DNA from: Trebonia sp963795335 | Lineage (GTDB): Bacteria; Actinomycetota; Actinomycetes; Streptosporangiales; Streptosporangiaceae | Direction: 5' to 3' | DNA length: 64,000 bases | Assembly (NCBI GenBank): GCA_963795335.1 | Contig: CAWCHI010000006.1 | Span: forward strand, 310,001-374,000 | Shown here: piece by piece, positions 1 through 8,512 of the stretch | Numbering within the stretch: position 1 is the stretch's first letter | How the letters are laid out: each line of letters starts with the position of its first letter | The notes under the pieces: model-generated | What the model saw: the letters and a program-made list of their open reading frames with translations, nothing else | Database searches by the model: none | Told to the model about the DNA's origin: nothing | Made by a program: the position numbers and the translations under genes

Positions 1-1399
1 CTGGGCTTGGGGCTGGTGTTGATGGCGGGCTGGCGGGTGGATCCGGGCAGGATGCGGGTGCTGGTGGGGTGCCTGGATGAGGGGCTGAACCCGAACCGGG
101 CGGCTGCGGCGGCGGGGGTGTCGAAGTCGGTGGCCTACCGGGTGGACCGGGAGCGGTCGGGCGGGCCGGGGCGGCTGGCGGCCAGGCGGGCCGCGGCGGC
201 GGCGCGCCCGGCCGCGCAGCGGCCGGGCCGCGGGGTCGCCCCGGAGAAGGTCCGCGAGCTGCTGGGCCTGGTCGCGTCGGGGCTGAGCCCGAACCAGGCC
301 GCGAAAACGGCCGGCGTGTCGAAGACGTTCGCCTATGACCTGGTCAAGAAGATGGGCGGGGTGCGCACCCGCCCTGAGCCCGTGTCCTACTGCCCGCGTT
401 ACCTCTCGCGTGAGGAGCGCTGCGAGATCGCCCGGCTCCGCGACGCCGGCCTGGGCGTCCGCCAGGTCGCGGACCGGATCGGCCGGCCCCCGTCCACGGT
501 CAGCCGGGAACTGCGCCGCAACGCGGCCCCCCGCGGCAGCGGTTACCAGCCCGAGCTGGCCCACACGATGGCCCGCGACCGCCAGCGGCGCCCGAAAGCC
601 TCCAGGCTGAGCCGGAACCCGCAGCTGCGGGCCGCGGTGCAGGGCATGCTTGCCCGCAGGTACTCACCCGAGCAGGCCAGCGGGAGGCTGAAGGCAATGC
701 ACCCCGGGGACCCGTCCATGCACGTCAGCCACGAGACGATCTACCAGTCGCTTTACGTCTACCCGCGCGGGGCCCTCAAGCGCGAGCTGCAGGCATCCCT
801 GCGCTCGGGCCGCGCCACCCGCCGCCCCCGCGGCCGCCGCGAGACACGCGGGAAGATCATCGGGGCGGTCCCGCTCGGCCAGCGCCCGCCCGAGGCCGAG
901 GGCCGGCTCGTGCCCGGCCATCACGAAGGCGACCTGGTCATGGGCTCCAAGGCGTCCAACTCCGCCGTCGCCACGATCGTCGAGCGGATGACCGGCTACC
1001 TCACCCTCATCCCCCTGCCCCGCGGGCACACCGCCGACGCTGTCGCCGACGCCGTCACCGAGCGCATGAACCAGCACCCGGACTGGTTCGCCACCACCCT
1101 GACCTGGGACAACGGCAGCGAGATGGCCCGCCACGCCCGGATCACCAGGCAAACCGGGGTCCAGGTCTACTTCGCCGACCCCCACGCCCCCTGGCAACGC
1201 GGCAGCAACGAGAACATCAACGGCCTGCTCCGCGAGTACCTCCCCAAGGGCACCGACCTGTCCGTCTACACCCCCGCCCAGCTGCAGGCCATCCAGGACG
1301 AGCTGAACGACCGCCCCAGAAAACGCTTCAGCTACCGCACACCCCGCGAGCAAGTCGCTAAGCTACTCGAAAACCGTAGCGTTGCAACGACCCCTTGAA
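1..1399 (+). mobile_element. IS30-family insertion sequence, right part; left end outside window
   Basis: The element is defined by an IS30-type transposase that reads in from the window edge. The likely right terminal inverted repeat lies about 1368-1399, around the sequence GTTGCAACGACCCCTTGAAA. The transposase TGA stop (1396-1398) sits inside this end, which is compact even for an IS. The left end and target duplication cannot be seen, so the boundary is inferred from the family and from the drop into unrelated sequence after 1400. Confidence 0.7.
7..1398 (+). CDS. IS30-family transposase
   Basis: DDE transposase catalysing cut-and-paste or circle-mediated movement of its element. The 463-residue frame shows the IS30 helix-turn-helix (about residues 132-170, ending PPSTVSRELRRN) and a DDE catalytic core: D309 in HHEGDLVMG, D368 in TWDNGSEM and E402 in GSNENINGLLREYLPKGTD. 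Two additional near-identical HTH-like segments, GLNPNRAAAAAGVSKSVAY (26-44) and GLSPNQAAKTAGVSKTFAY (92-110), precede the usual HTH. The frame is open to the window edge: TTG at 7 and ATG at 22 are possible starts, but the true start could lie upstream. Catalytic residues are intact, so the enzyme is probably functional. Confidence 0.93.
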   Translation: MGLVLMAGWRVDPGRMRVLVGCLDEGLNPNRAAAAAGVSKSVAYRVDRERSGGPGRLAARRAAAAARPAAQRPGRGVAPEKVRELLGLVASGLSPNQAAKTAGVSKTFAYDLVKKMGGVRTRPEPVSYCPRYLSREERCEIARLRDAGLGVRQVADRIGRPPSTVSRELRRNAAPRGSGYQPELAHTMARDRQRRPKASRLSRNPQLRAAVQGMLARRYSPEQASGRLKAMHPGDPSMHVSHETIYQSLYVYPRGALKRELQASLRSGRATRRPRGRRETRGKIIGAVPLGQRPPEAEGRLVPGHHEGDLVMGSKASNSAVATIVERMTGYLTLIPLPRGHTADAVADAVTERMNQHPDWFATTLTWDNGSEMARHARITRQTGVQVYFADPHAPWQRGSNENINGLLREYLPKGTDLSVYTPAQLQAIQDELNDRPRKRFSYRTPREQVAKLLENRSVATTP

Positions 1400-1506
1400 A
1401 CCGCCCGTACTATCACCCGAAAAGTCTCCTGCTCGATAATAGTTTCCGCGTTACGCACCCGCCAGCGCCAGCCCGCCGGCCGCCGACGCCCGGCGGCGGG
1501 CAGGCA
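1400..1506. other. Short non-coding flank of the IS
   Basis: About 100 bases between the IS end and the 3' end of the next leftward gene. The first 50 bases are less GC-rich than the surroundings (ACTATCACCCG, GATAATAGTTTCC). No gene, hairpin or promoter is convincing. Confidence 0.4.
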
Positions 1507-2027
1507 TCAGGCGGGCGGGCCGAAGCGGTGCGCGGTGGCGCCGAACGGGTCTCCCTTGGCGTGGGCGAAGACCTTGACCGGGGCGACCTTGAATACCAGT
1601 GCCTCACCCTCGCCCCCGGAACCGCGGAAGGCGCCGTCGCGGGCGGTGAACTGCCACCGCCCGTCCCACTTGGCCGTGAAGGCGGCCGCCACGCGGCTGA
1701 GCACCGCGTCGTCGGTCACCTGGACCGCGTCGCCCTCCACGACCACGTCGACGCCCCGGTCCCAGTGGTTGCAGCCGGTCGTCAGCACCACGTGCGGGCT
1801 GGCCCGCAGGTTGGCCGCTTCTGCTCGCCGTCTCCGGTCGAGAACCAGATGGCATCCTCAGCCCAGGCCGCCACGACCGGGGTGACGTGCGGCCGGCCGT
1901 CGGCCCGGACGGTGGAGATCCAGAACAGCTCGGCCGCCTCCAGCACCCGTCTGGTGTCCGCCCAGGTGACGGCGGTCGCGGCCGGGTCACTGTAGTCCTG
2001 GTCGAAGGTGGTCACGGGGACGGTCAT
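1507..2027 (-). CDS. Pyridoxamine 5'-phosphate oxidase-family (split-barrel flavin/F420-binding) protein, one frameshift
   Basis: Small split-barrel protein of the PNPOx-like/F420-dependent class. The N-terminal half (from ATG 2027, preceded by AGGAGAG) reads ...VLEAAELFWISTVRADGRPHVTPVVAAW..., the typical strand pattern of the family, followed by IWFSTGDGEQK. The C-terminal half continues in another frame (VVLTTGCNHWDRGVDVVVEG...) and ends in FGPPA. Restoring one missing G near 1815 would give KRANLRASPHVVLTTG, which is the family consensus, so the break is probably a sequencing error. The substrate cannot be told from sequence. The gene stands alone next to the trp genes and the IS. Confidence 0.8.
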
Positions 2028-2216
2028 CGGCAGCTCTCCTCTCGCAGGCCGGCCGCGCCCGCGGTGGTCGCTCCGGCGCGACCAGGCAGGCCGGTGCCAG
2101 ATGAGACCGGTCGCCGGCGCGGAACTAATCGGCCACCTCCGTGCGCGGCCCGGACGGAGGAAGCGGCCGCCCGGAACTAACCAGGCCCTCACGCGCGGCG
2201 ACCGAGCGGTCGCGTT

Positions 2217-3014
2217 TTAACGGCGGCGGACGCCGGCCGCGAGGTCGGCGGTGAGCGCGCTCACGCCCGCGACGGCCTCGTCGGGGCTGGCCGCCTCGGC
2301 CAGGCGGCGGACATAGGCCGAGCCGACGACCACGCCGTCGGCGAACCCGGCCACCTGGCGCGCCTGGGCGCCGGTGGAGACCCCGAGGCCGACCGCGGCG
2401 GGCAGGTGCGTGTGCTCGCGGATGCGGGCGACTACGCCTTCCGCGCCGGAACCGACCGCGTCGCGGGCGCCGGTGACGCCCATCACGCTGACCGCGTAGA
2501 CGAAGCCGCGGCACAGCCGGGTGATGGCGGCGACCCGAGCAGGCGGGGAAGACGGCGCGACCAGGAAGATGCGGTCGAGTTGGTGGGCGTCGGACGCGGC
2601 CAGCCACGGTCCGGCCTCCTCCGGCGTCAGGTCCGGGGTGATCAGCCCAGCCCCGCCCGCCCGGGCCAGGTCGCGGGCGAACGCGTCCGCCCCGTAGTGG
2701 TCGACCGGGTTCCAGTAGGTCATGATCACCACGGCCACGCCGGCGTCGGCGATGGCGCCGACGGTGTCGAAGACGTCGGCGATGCGGGTGCCGCCCGCCA
2801 GCGCGTGGTGCACGGCGTCGGCGATGACGGGGCCGTCGATCAGCGGGTCGGAATACGGCAGGCCCAGCTCGATGACGTCCACGCCCCCCTCGGCCATGGC
2901 CAGGGCGGCGCGGATCGCGGTCTGCTTGTCGGGGAAGCCGGCCGGGAGGTAACCGACCAGGGCGGCCCGGTCTTCCGCGGCGGCCTTCTCGAACGCGGTG
3001 CTGACGGTGCTCAT
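2217..3014 (-). CDS. trpA: Tryptophan synthase alpha chain
   Basis: Cleaves indole-3-glycerol phosphate to indole and glyceraldehyde-3-phosphate, passing indole to TrpB through the alpha2beta2 tunnel. 265 residues, full length for the family. The catalytic pair falls exactly at the E. coli positions: E49 in VIELGLPYSDP and D60 in PLIDGP. The phosphate-binding C-terminal part GLGVSTGAQARQVAGFADGVVVGSAYV is intact. Starts with ATG 3014, 13 bases after the trpB stop, so it is the last gene of trpC-trpB-trpA. It is the only gene of this block without a reading-frame break. Confidence 0.97.
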   Translation of the reverse strand: MSTVSTAFEKAAAEDRAALVGYLPAGFPDKQTAIRAALAMAEGGVDVIELGLPYSDPLIDGPVIADAVHHALAGGTRIADVFDTVGAIADAGVAVVIMTYWNPVDHYGADAFARDLARAGGAGLITPDLTPEEAGPWLAASDAHQLDRIFLVAPSSPPARVAAITRLCRGFVYAVSVMGVTGARDAVGSGAEGVVARIREHTHLPAAVGLGVSTGAQARQVAGFADGVVVGSAYVRRLAEAASPDEAVAGVSALTADLAAGVRRR

Positions 3015-3027
3015 CGTGGGATGGTCC

Positions 3028-4252
3028 TCACACGCCGAAGTAGGCGGACGCGGTGGCCACGTCCTTGTCGCCCCGACCGGACAGGTTGACCAGGATCAGG
3101 GCACCGGGGCCGAGTTCGCGGCCGAGCCGCATGGCGCCCGCGAGCGCGTGCGACGACTCGAGGGCGGGGATGATCCCCTCGGTCCGGCACAGGGCGGCGA
3201 AGCCCTCCATCGCCTCGGCGTCGCTCACCGAGCCGGTACTCGGCCCGGCCGGTGTCCTTGAGCCAGGAGTGCTCGGGTCCGACGCCCGGGTAGTCGAGCC
3301 CGGCCGAGATCGAGTGGGTGTCGAGGGTCTGGCCCTCGTCGTCCTGCAGCAGGTAGGTGCGCATGCCGTGCAGCACGCCGGGGCTGCCGAGGGTGAGCGT
3401 GGCGGCGACCGCTCAGGGCGGCCGTCACCGTCGCCGCCGGCCTCGCAGCCGACCAGCCGGACGCCGGCGTCGGCGATGAACGCGTGGAAGACGCCGATCG
3501 CGTTGGAGCCGCCGCCGACGCAGGCGACGACCGCGTCCGGCAGCCTGCCCGGTCAGGTCCAGCACCTGCTGGCGGGCCTCGATCCCGATGACCCGCTGGA
3601 AGTCGCGCACCATCATCGGGAACGGGTGCGGGCCGCCGACCGAGCCGATGCAGTAGTGGGTGTTGTCGACCGTGGTGACCCAGTCGCGGAACGCCTCGTT
3701 CATCGCGTCCTTGAGGGTCCTGGTGCCCGCCGTGACCGGGATCACGGTCGGCGCCGAGCATGCGCATCCGGGACACGTTGAGCGCCTGCCGCCGGGTGTC
3801 CTCTTCGCCCATGTAGACCACGCACTCCAGGCCGAGCAGGGCGCAGGCGGTCGCGGTGGCCACGCCGTGCTGGCCCGCGCCGGTCTCCGCGATCACCCGC
3901 GTCTTGCCCATCCGCTTGGTCAGCAGCACCTGGCCGAGCACGTTGTTGATCTTGTGTGAGCCGGTGTGCGTAAGGTCTTCGCGCTTGAGCAGCACCCGGG
4001 CGCCGCCCGCGAACTCGCGCGCTGAACCGCTTGGCCTCGGTGACCAGCGTCGGGCCGGGCGGCGTAGTTCCGGAGCAGGTCGTTCAGCTCGGCCGTGAAC
4101 TCCGGATCGGTCCGCGCGGCCTCGTACTCCTTGGTCAGCTGCTCAATCGCCGCCATGAGCGACTCGGGCGCGAACAGCCCGCCGTAGGCGCCGAAGTGCC
4201 CGGTCAGGTCGGGCACAGGAGCGATGTCCGGTTCTGCTGGTGACGTACTCAC
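3028..4252 (-). CDS. trpB: Tryptophan synthase beta chain, about six frameshifts
   Basis: PLP enzyme condensing indole with L-serine. Pieces in all three frames rebuild one complete TrpB: DLTGHFGAYGGLFAPESLM (N-terminus), KREDLTHTGSHKINNVLGQ carrying the PLP lysine, AETGAGQHGVATATACALLG, VGGGSNAIGVFHAFIADAG and the C-terminus LVNLSGRGDKDVATASAYFG. Single-base shifts are inferred near 4053, 4018, 3751, 3550, 3420 and 3237; most look like one extra C or G in a short run. GTG 4252 is preferred as start because AGGGTGG lies just upstream; GTG 4261 is an alternative. If the shifts were real the strain would be a tryptophan auxotroph; I think they are sequence errors. Confidence 0.93.
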
Positions 4253-4319
4253 GCAGGCCACCCTATCGCGGCCCGCCTGCCCGCCTGCCCGCCTGGCCCC
4301 GTTGCCCAGGGCTGGCCGG

Positions 4320-5147
4320 CTAGCGCTCGGCCTGCCCGCGCTCGCCGCGCAGCGCGGGGTGCGAACCCGCCGTCACCAGGTCGGCGACGGCCGCCCGGGG
4401 GTCCTTCTCGGTGACCAGGGACTCGCCCACCAGCACCGCGTCGGCGCCGGCGGCGGCGTAGGCGAGCAGGTCGTGCGGGCCGCGGACGCCGGACTCGGCG
4501 ATCTTGACGATCGCCCTCGGGGATCCGCGGCGCCAGCCGGGCGAAGATACGCCGGTCGACCTCCAGCGTGGCCAGGTTGCGGGCGTTGACCCCGATGACG
4601 GTGGCGCCGGCGTCGACCGCGCGGTCGAGCTCGTCGTCGGCGTGCACCTCGACCAGCGGCAGCAGGCCGATCGACATGCGCCCGCTCCACCAGCGAGACC
4701 AGCGCGCTCTGCTCGAGCGCGGCCACGATCAGCAGCACCAGGTCGGCGCCGTAGGCGCGGGCCTCCCAGAGCTGGTAGGAGCTGACCACGAAGTCCTTGC
4801 GCAGCACCGGGATCTGCACCGGCCCGCCGGACGGCGGCGAGGTCGTCGAGCGACCCGCCGAACCGGCGCTGCTCGGTCAGCACGCTGATCACCCGCGGCG
4901 CCGCCGGCCTCGTAGTCGCGCCGCCAGCGCGGCCGGGTCGGCGATGGCGGCCATCGCGCCGCGCGGACGGGCTCGCCCGCTTGACCTCGGCGATGACGCC
5001 GACGCCGTCCGCCTTGAGCGCGGCCAGCGCGTCGCGCGGTGAAGGCGCGCGTCGCGCCATGTCCTTCAGCTGCTCAAGCGAGACGCGCCGCTGCCGGTCG
5101 GCGAGATCGGCGCGCACTCCTTCGAGGATCTCGTCGAGCACAGTCAC
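4320..5147 (-). CDS. trpC: Indole-3-glycerol phosphate synthase, about five frameshifts
   Basis: Converts CdRP to indole-3-glycerol phosphate. Pieces in different frames match one TIM-barrel enzyme: VGVIAEVKRASPS (catalytic lysine region), VISVLTEQRRFGGSLDDL, PVLRKDFVVSSYQLWEARAYGAD (catalytic KDF), LLPLVEVHADDELDRA, GVNARNLATLEVD and the phosphate loop IAESGVRGPHDL followed by GADAVLVGESLV. Shifts are inferred near 4970, 4910, 4840, 4680 and 4520. GTG at 5147 is the probable start (GTG 5141 also possible). It is monofunctional; the TrpF activity is supplied by PriA at 9.3-10 kb. 58 bases of GC-rich sequence with a repeated GCCCGCCT motif separate it from trpB. Confidence 0.92.
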   Translation of the reverse strand: MTVLDEILEGVRADLADRQRRVSLEQLKDMARRAPSPRDALAALKADGVGVIAEVKRASPSARRDGRHRRPGRAGGATTRPAAPRVISVLTEQRRFGGSLDDLAAVRRAGADPGAAQGLRGQLLPALGGPRLRRRPGAADRGRARAERAGLAGGAGACRSACCRWSRCTPTTSSTARSTPAPPSSGSTPATWPRWRSTGVSSPGWRRGSPRAIVKIAESGVRGPHDLLAYAAAGADAVLVGESLVTEKDPRAAVADLVTAGSHPALRGERGQAER

Positions 5148-5239
5148 CGCGGTTCCGCCGTCTCCTCAAATCGGAAATGTTGCTCCGCCGATGCTAGCCC
5201 CCGCCGAAAGCGGTCCCGGCGGCGCCCCTGGAGTTTGCC

Positions 5240-6148
5240 TTAGCTATGCATTGGTCTTACGTTCACGTGGCGCCCGCGGCCTGCCCGGCGTAGGCGGTCC
5301 CGGGCCGCCGTCCGCGGGCCCCGGACCGGCCGCTCCGCCGGCCCGCCCACCTGGGTGGCCTCCGCCACGGCCTCCTGCGGCCCGTCCGCTCCATTGTGGC
5401 AGGTCCCGCCCTCGCCTGCGTCCTCGGTGGGGTCCTCGCCGCCGTTCAGCGACTCCCACATGGAGGCCGCGTCGAGCGCCCGCGCCGCGGCGCCCTGGCC
5501 GGGCGGCCGCCCGCCCGCTGGCCGTGCCGGGCGCGTCGTAGCTGGCCGACATCACCGGCCAGTCGGGGCCGCGCAGCGCCGTCGGCCAGCCCGGCCAGGA
5601 AGATCAGCAGCGCGCCGGCCAGCACCGCGACCCGCCACGGGGTGCCGGTCATGATCGCGTGGCCGGCGGAGCCGGCACACCACGAGCGAGCTCGCCGCCC
5701 GACGACGCCGCTGGTGGTCGAGCCCGCCGCGCCGGAGACGGCGGCCGACTCGGGCGAGGCGACCTTGGACGCCGCCACGCGTGACCACCGTCGCGGCGGT
5801 GACCGCGGTCAGTGACGGCGGCCCCGGCCCCGGCCCCGAACAGCGCGATCAGCAGGCCCCGGCCACCCGCCGGGCTACGCCCCTGGTGGCGATGACGGCG
5901 GCCAGGCCGGCGAGCGCGGCCAGGGCCAGCGCGCCCGCCAGCGGCACCAGGTCGGCGCCGGAGACGTTGACGACCTGCGAGGCCAGCGGCTTCGGCGCGG
6001 TGAAGACGGCCTGCGCCCAGCGCTGCCTGACCGCCAGCAGGATCAGGCCCGCCCCGGCCGCCCCGGCCAGCAGCGCGAGCCCGTACTCGCGCCTGGCGCT
6101 CAGGCCGCCGAGCCCGGGACGGCCGAGCCCGCGGCGCCGGGGCGTCAT
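5240..6148 (-). CDS. Trp operon-associated membrane protein (TIGR02234-like), several frameshifts
   Basis: Small actinobacterial membrane protein of unknown function that travels with trp genes. It starts with ATG 6148, overlapping the reconstructed hisI stop. Visible segments: a first membrane helix (about residues 22-41, YGLALLAGAAGAGLILLAV), a loop containing the QRWAQAVF segment, a second helix around LAGALALAALAGLAAV, further hydrophobic stretches (LLIALFGAGAGAAVT; WRVAVLAGALLIFLAGLAD) in other frames, and a soluble tail with MSASYDAP and SMWESLNGGEDPT, which matches the tail typical of this family. At least four shifts between about 5850 and 5460 are needed to join these. The exact C-terminus (TAA 5240) is uncertain because the tail is long. 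The family link rests on gene context plus the tail motif. Confidence 0.75.
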
Positions 6149-6554
6149 ACCGCGGCCGGGTCCGGCCGGTGCCGGTCACGCTGTCGAGCACGTCCGCGTC
6201 GAAGCAGGTGCGGTCGCCGGTGTGGCAGGCGGCGCCCACCTGGTCGACCTTGACCAGCATGGTGTCGCCGTCGCAGTCGAGCGCGACCGACTTGACCCAC
6301 TGCTGGTGGCCGGAGGTCTCGCCCTTGACCCAGTACTCCTGGCGGCTGCGCGACCAGTAGGTGCAGCGGCCGGTGGTGAGCGTGCGGTGCAGCGCCTCGT
6401 CGTCCATCCAGCCGACCATCAGCACCTCGCCGGTGTCGTACTGCTGGGCGACGGCCGGCACCAGGCCGGCCGCGTCACGCTTGAGCCGGGCGGCGATCTT
6501 CGGGTCCAGGCTCGACGGGCGCACTGCCTTCGACGGGGGCACGGCCTCTGTCAT
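6145..6554 (-). CDS. hisI: Phosphoribosyl-AMP cyclohydrolase, 3' frameshift
   Basis: Third step of histidine biosynthesis; a Zn/Mg-dependent hydrolase opening the PR-AMP ring. The core is textbook: MVGWMDDEALHRTLTTGR, YWSRSRQEYWVKGETSGHQQ, LDCDGDTMLVKVDQ and ACHTGDRTCF with the metal-binding Asp/Cys residues. ATG 6554 follows AGGTCACCG. As written the frame runs past its expected end; a one-base correction around 6165 gives ...DPAAV and a TGA (6145-6147) overlapping the ATG of the next gene, the usual coupling in this operon. The hisE-type domain is not fused. No trpE is found between this gene and the trp membrane protein. Confidence 0.92.
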
Positions 6555-6706
6555 CGGTGACCTCGTATCTGTCTGCGGCGGATATCCGGGCAGGTACAGC
6601 CTACGACCTCACGGTTGCACCGGGTCGAGCCGTTTGCCGTCCGGGCGCAGGCGCCCGAGGGAAGGGGCGCGCTCCCGCCGCGCGGACATTCCTCTACGAT
6701 TCTCCC

Positions 6707-7378
6707 GTGACCCATGCACAGGACGAGCGGGCGGCACTGGCGGCGCTGCTCGACGAGGCCGGCCCGGACGCACCCACGCTGTGCGCGGGCTGGCAGACCG
6801 GTGACCTGGCGGCGCACCTGGTCCTGCGCGAGCGGCGGCCGGACGCCGGCGTCGGGATGGCGGGCGGCCCGCTGGCGGGCTACACCGAGCGCCTGCGGCA
6901 GCAGTTCCTCGAGCGCTACTCCTTCGGCCAGCTCGTCACGCTGTTCCGGTCCGGGCCGCCGCGGCTGTCGCCGTTCGCGATCCCGGGCGCGGACGAGCTG
7001 GCGAACGCGGTCGAGTACTTCGTCCACCACGAGGACGTGCGCCGGGCGGGCCGGGCTGGACCGAGCGGCAGATCAGCCCGGGCTGTCGGAGCGCTGTGGC
7101 GGCGGCTGAAGGGCGCGCGGCTGATGCTCCGCTCGCGCCCCGACCGGGGTGGTGCTGGCGCGGGAGCAAGACGGCAAGCCGACCTGATCGTGGCCAAGAA
7201 CGGCGGCGCCTACGGTCACCGTGACCGGCTCGCCCGCCGAGCTGACGATGTGGTCGATGGGGCGGGTGAGCGCGGCCCACGTCACGTTGGACGGCCCGCC
7301 CGAGGCCCGGTCGCCCAGCTCGCGCCTGGCGCTCCTGATGCCCGGGGTACGGGAATCGCCCCCGGGAGACCTCAGTAG
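6707..7378 (+). CDS. TIGR03085-family (DinB/maleylpyruvate isomerase-like) protein, frameshifted
   Basis: Actinobacterial protein of the TIGR03085 group, related to the DinB_2/mycothiol-dependent four-helix bundle family; no reaction is established. GTG 6707 gives MTHAQDERAALAALL..., followed by the family signature PTLCAGWQTGDLAAHLVLRERRPDAGVG, then FVHHEDVRRA. After about 7045 the frame breaks; the rest (GLKGARLMLR, LIVAKNG, TVTGSPAELTMWSMGR) lies in other frames, with shifts near 7050, 7130, 7190 and 7310. The TAG at 7376 is the most likely stop. It is divergent from hisI and converges with, and overlaps by a few bases, the small membrane protein on the other strand. Confidence 0.78.
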   Translation: MTHAQDERAALAALLDEAGPDAPTLCAGWQTGDLAAHLVLRERRPDAGVGMAGGPLAGYTERLRQQFLERYSFGQLVTLFRSGPPRLSPFAIPGADELANAVEYFVHHEDVRRAGRAGPSGRSARAVGALWRRLKGARLMLRSRPDRGGAGAGARRQADLIVAKNGGAYGHRDRLARRADDVVDGAGERGPRHVGRPARGPVAQLAPGAPDARGTGIAPGRPQ

Positions 7379-7570
7379 CGGCTGCCGCGCCGGATCTCCC
7401 GCCGCCGGCTGCCGCCGACCAGCTTGTAGGCGACGTAGCCGCCGCCACCGACAATCGCGACGAACAGCAGCGCGCCGAGCAGGCCGAGCAGCCGCGTGCA
7501 CGGCGGCGTCGAGGACGAAGAAGACGATGATGGCGCCGATGACGACAGCGCCGACCTTAGCCCAGCTCAT
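7372..7570 (-). CDS. Small membrane protein, about 65 residues, one frameshift
   Basis: Short protein with two hydrophobic segments, the first WAKVGAVVIGAIIVFFVLDA and the second GLLGALLFVAIVGGGGYVAY, and a basic tail ending RRREIRRGSRY. ATG 7570 has AAAGGGGG about ten bases upstream. A one-base shift near 7497 (in CACGCGGCTGCTCGG) is required to join the two hydrophobic halves into one frame; only in the joined form do third codon positions stay GC-rich up to the TGA at 7372. I do not recognise the family. Its 3' end overlaps that of the convergent TIGR03085 gene. Confidence 0.6.
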
Positions 7571-7710
7571 AGCGGCGCCCCCTTTCTTCTGGTGCACAAT
7601 CGATAATAGTCATGTTGACTGGAAGCATGGCCGGCGGGAAGTAAGAGTCAGGGAAGTCTCAGGGTAAACCCGGACATGACGGGGCCGCCGGGCGGGAAGG
7701 AACTAGACAG
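7571..7710. promoter_or_regulatory. Divergent intergenic region upstream of ppgK and the small membrane protein
   Basis: 140 bases, more AT-rich than the surroundings, between two divergently transcribed genes, so promoters for both must lie here or further out. A TTGACT hexamer is at 7615-7620 but no good -10 follows at 17-18 bases (only AAGTAA); on the other strand TATTAT occurs about 35 bases upstream of the ATG. I cannot place either promoter with certainty. Confidence 0.35.
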
Positions 7711-8481
7711 ATGCAGGCGTTTGGCATTGACATCGGCGGGACCGGGATCAAGGGTGCGCCGGTTGACCTGGCCACCGGGAAGCTGCTCGAGGAGCGGAAG
7801 AAGATCGCCACCCCGCAGCCGGCCACGCCGGAGGCGGTCACCGAGGTGGTGAAGGAGCTGGCGCAGTCGTTCGGCTGGACCGGGCCTATCGGGGCGACCT
7901 TCCCCGGCGTGGTCATCGACGGCACCATCCGCACGGCCGCCAACGTCGACAAGATCCTGGATCGGCACGAACGCGGCGAGCCTGTTCCGCCAGGCGACCG
8001 GGACCGACGTGGCGATGCTGAACGACGCCGACGCGGCGGGCATCGCCGAGATGACGTTCGGCGCGGGGGCCGGGGTCAACGGGCACCGTGCTCATGCTGA
8101 CCTTCGGCACCGGGGTCGGGTCCGCGCTGTTCACCGACGGGCGTGCTGGTCCGCAACACCGAGTTCGGGCACATCGAGATCCGGGGCAAGGATGCCGAGA
8201 AGCGGGCCTCCGAGCACGGCAAGGTCAGCCACGGCTGGGGCTGGAAGGAGTGGACCGAACGGGTCTCGGAGTACCTCCAGCACATCGAGGCGCTGCTGTC
8301 CCCCGACCTGATCATCGTCGGCGGCGGGATCAGCAAGGAGTCGGAGAAGTGGGTGCCGCTGCTGAGCGGTGTCCAGGCCAAGATCGTGCCCGCGGCGCTG
8401 CTCAACGACGCCGGCATCGTCGGCGCGGCCATGGCCGCGGCCGGGGTCAAGGCGCGAGACCGACTAGGCGACGTGACGTGA
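7711..8481 (+). CDS. ppgK: Polyphosphate glucokinase (ROK family), about four frameshifts
   Basis: Phosphorylates glucose using inorganic polyphosphate (and often ATP), typical of actinobacteria. ATG 7711 follows GGAAGGA. Seen in order: phosphate-1 motif AFGIDIGGTGIKGAPVDL (N-terminus), GATFPGVVIDGTIRTAANVD, then in other frames VAMLNDADAAGIAEMTFGAG (catalytic Asp and phosphate-2), LMLTFGTGVGSALF, LVRNTEFGHIEIRGKDAE and LIIVGGGISKESEKWVPLL. The length after repair (about 256 residues) fits the family. Shifts are inferred near 7961, 7985, 8082 and 8140. It converges on hisF, with a shared hairpin between the two ends. Confidence 0.92.
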
Positions 8482-8512
8482 ACCCGGTCCGCTGGCCCTC
8501 AGCGGACCGGGT
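8482..8512. terminator. Bidirectional hairpin terminator between ppgK and hisF
   Basis: Perfect 13-bp inverted repeat ACCCGGTCCGCTG / CAGCGGACCGGGT with a five-base loop (GCCCT), directly after the ppgK stop and at the 3' end of hisF. No U-tract, as is common in high-GC actinobacteria. The reconstructed hisF TGA (8499-8501) falls in the loop and first stem base. Confidence 0.8.

Noticed and set aside
1382..1885. Plus-strand gene directly after the IS
   Set aside because: Lies over the 3' half of the PNPOx-like gene on the other strand and has no recognisable features.
3028..5147. Programmed frameshifting or genuine pseudogenes in trpB/trpC
   Set aside because: Too many shifts (about eleven in 2 kb), with no slippery-site and structure signals, and perfect motif conservation in all frames; sequencing error is simpler.
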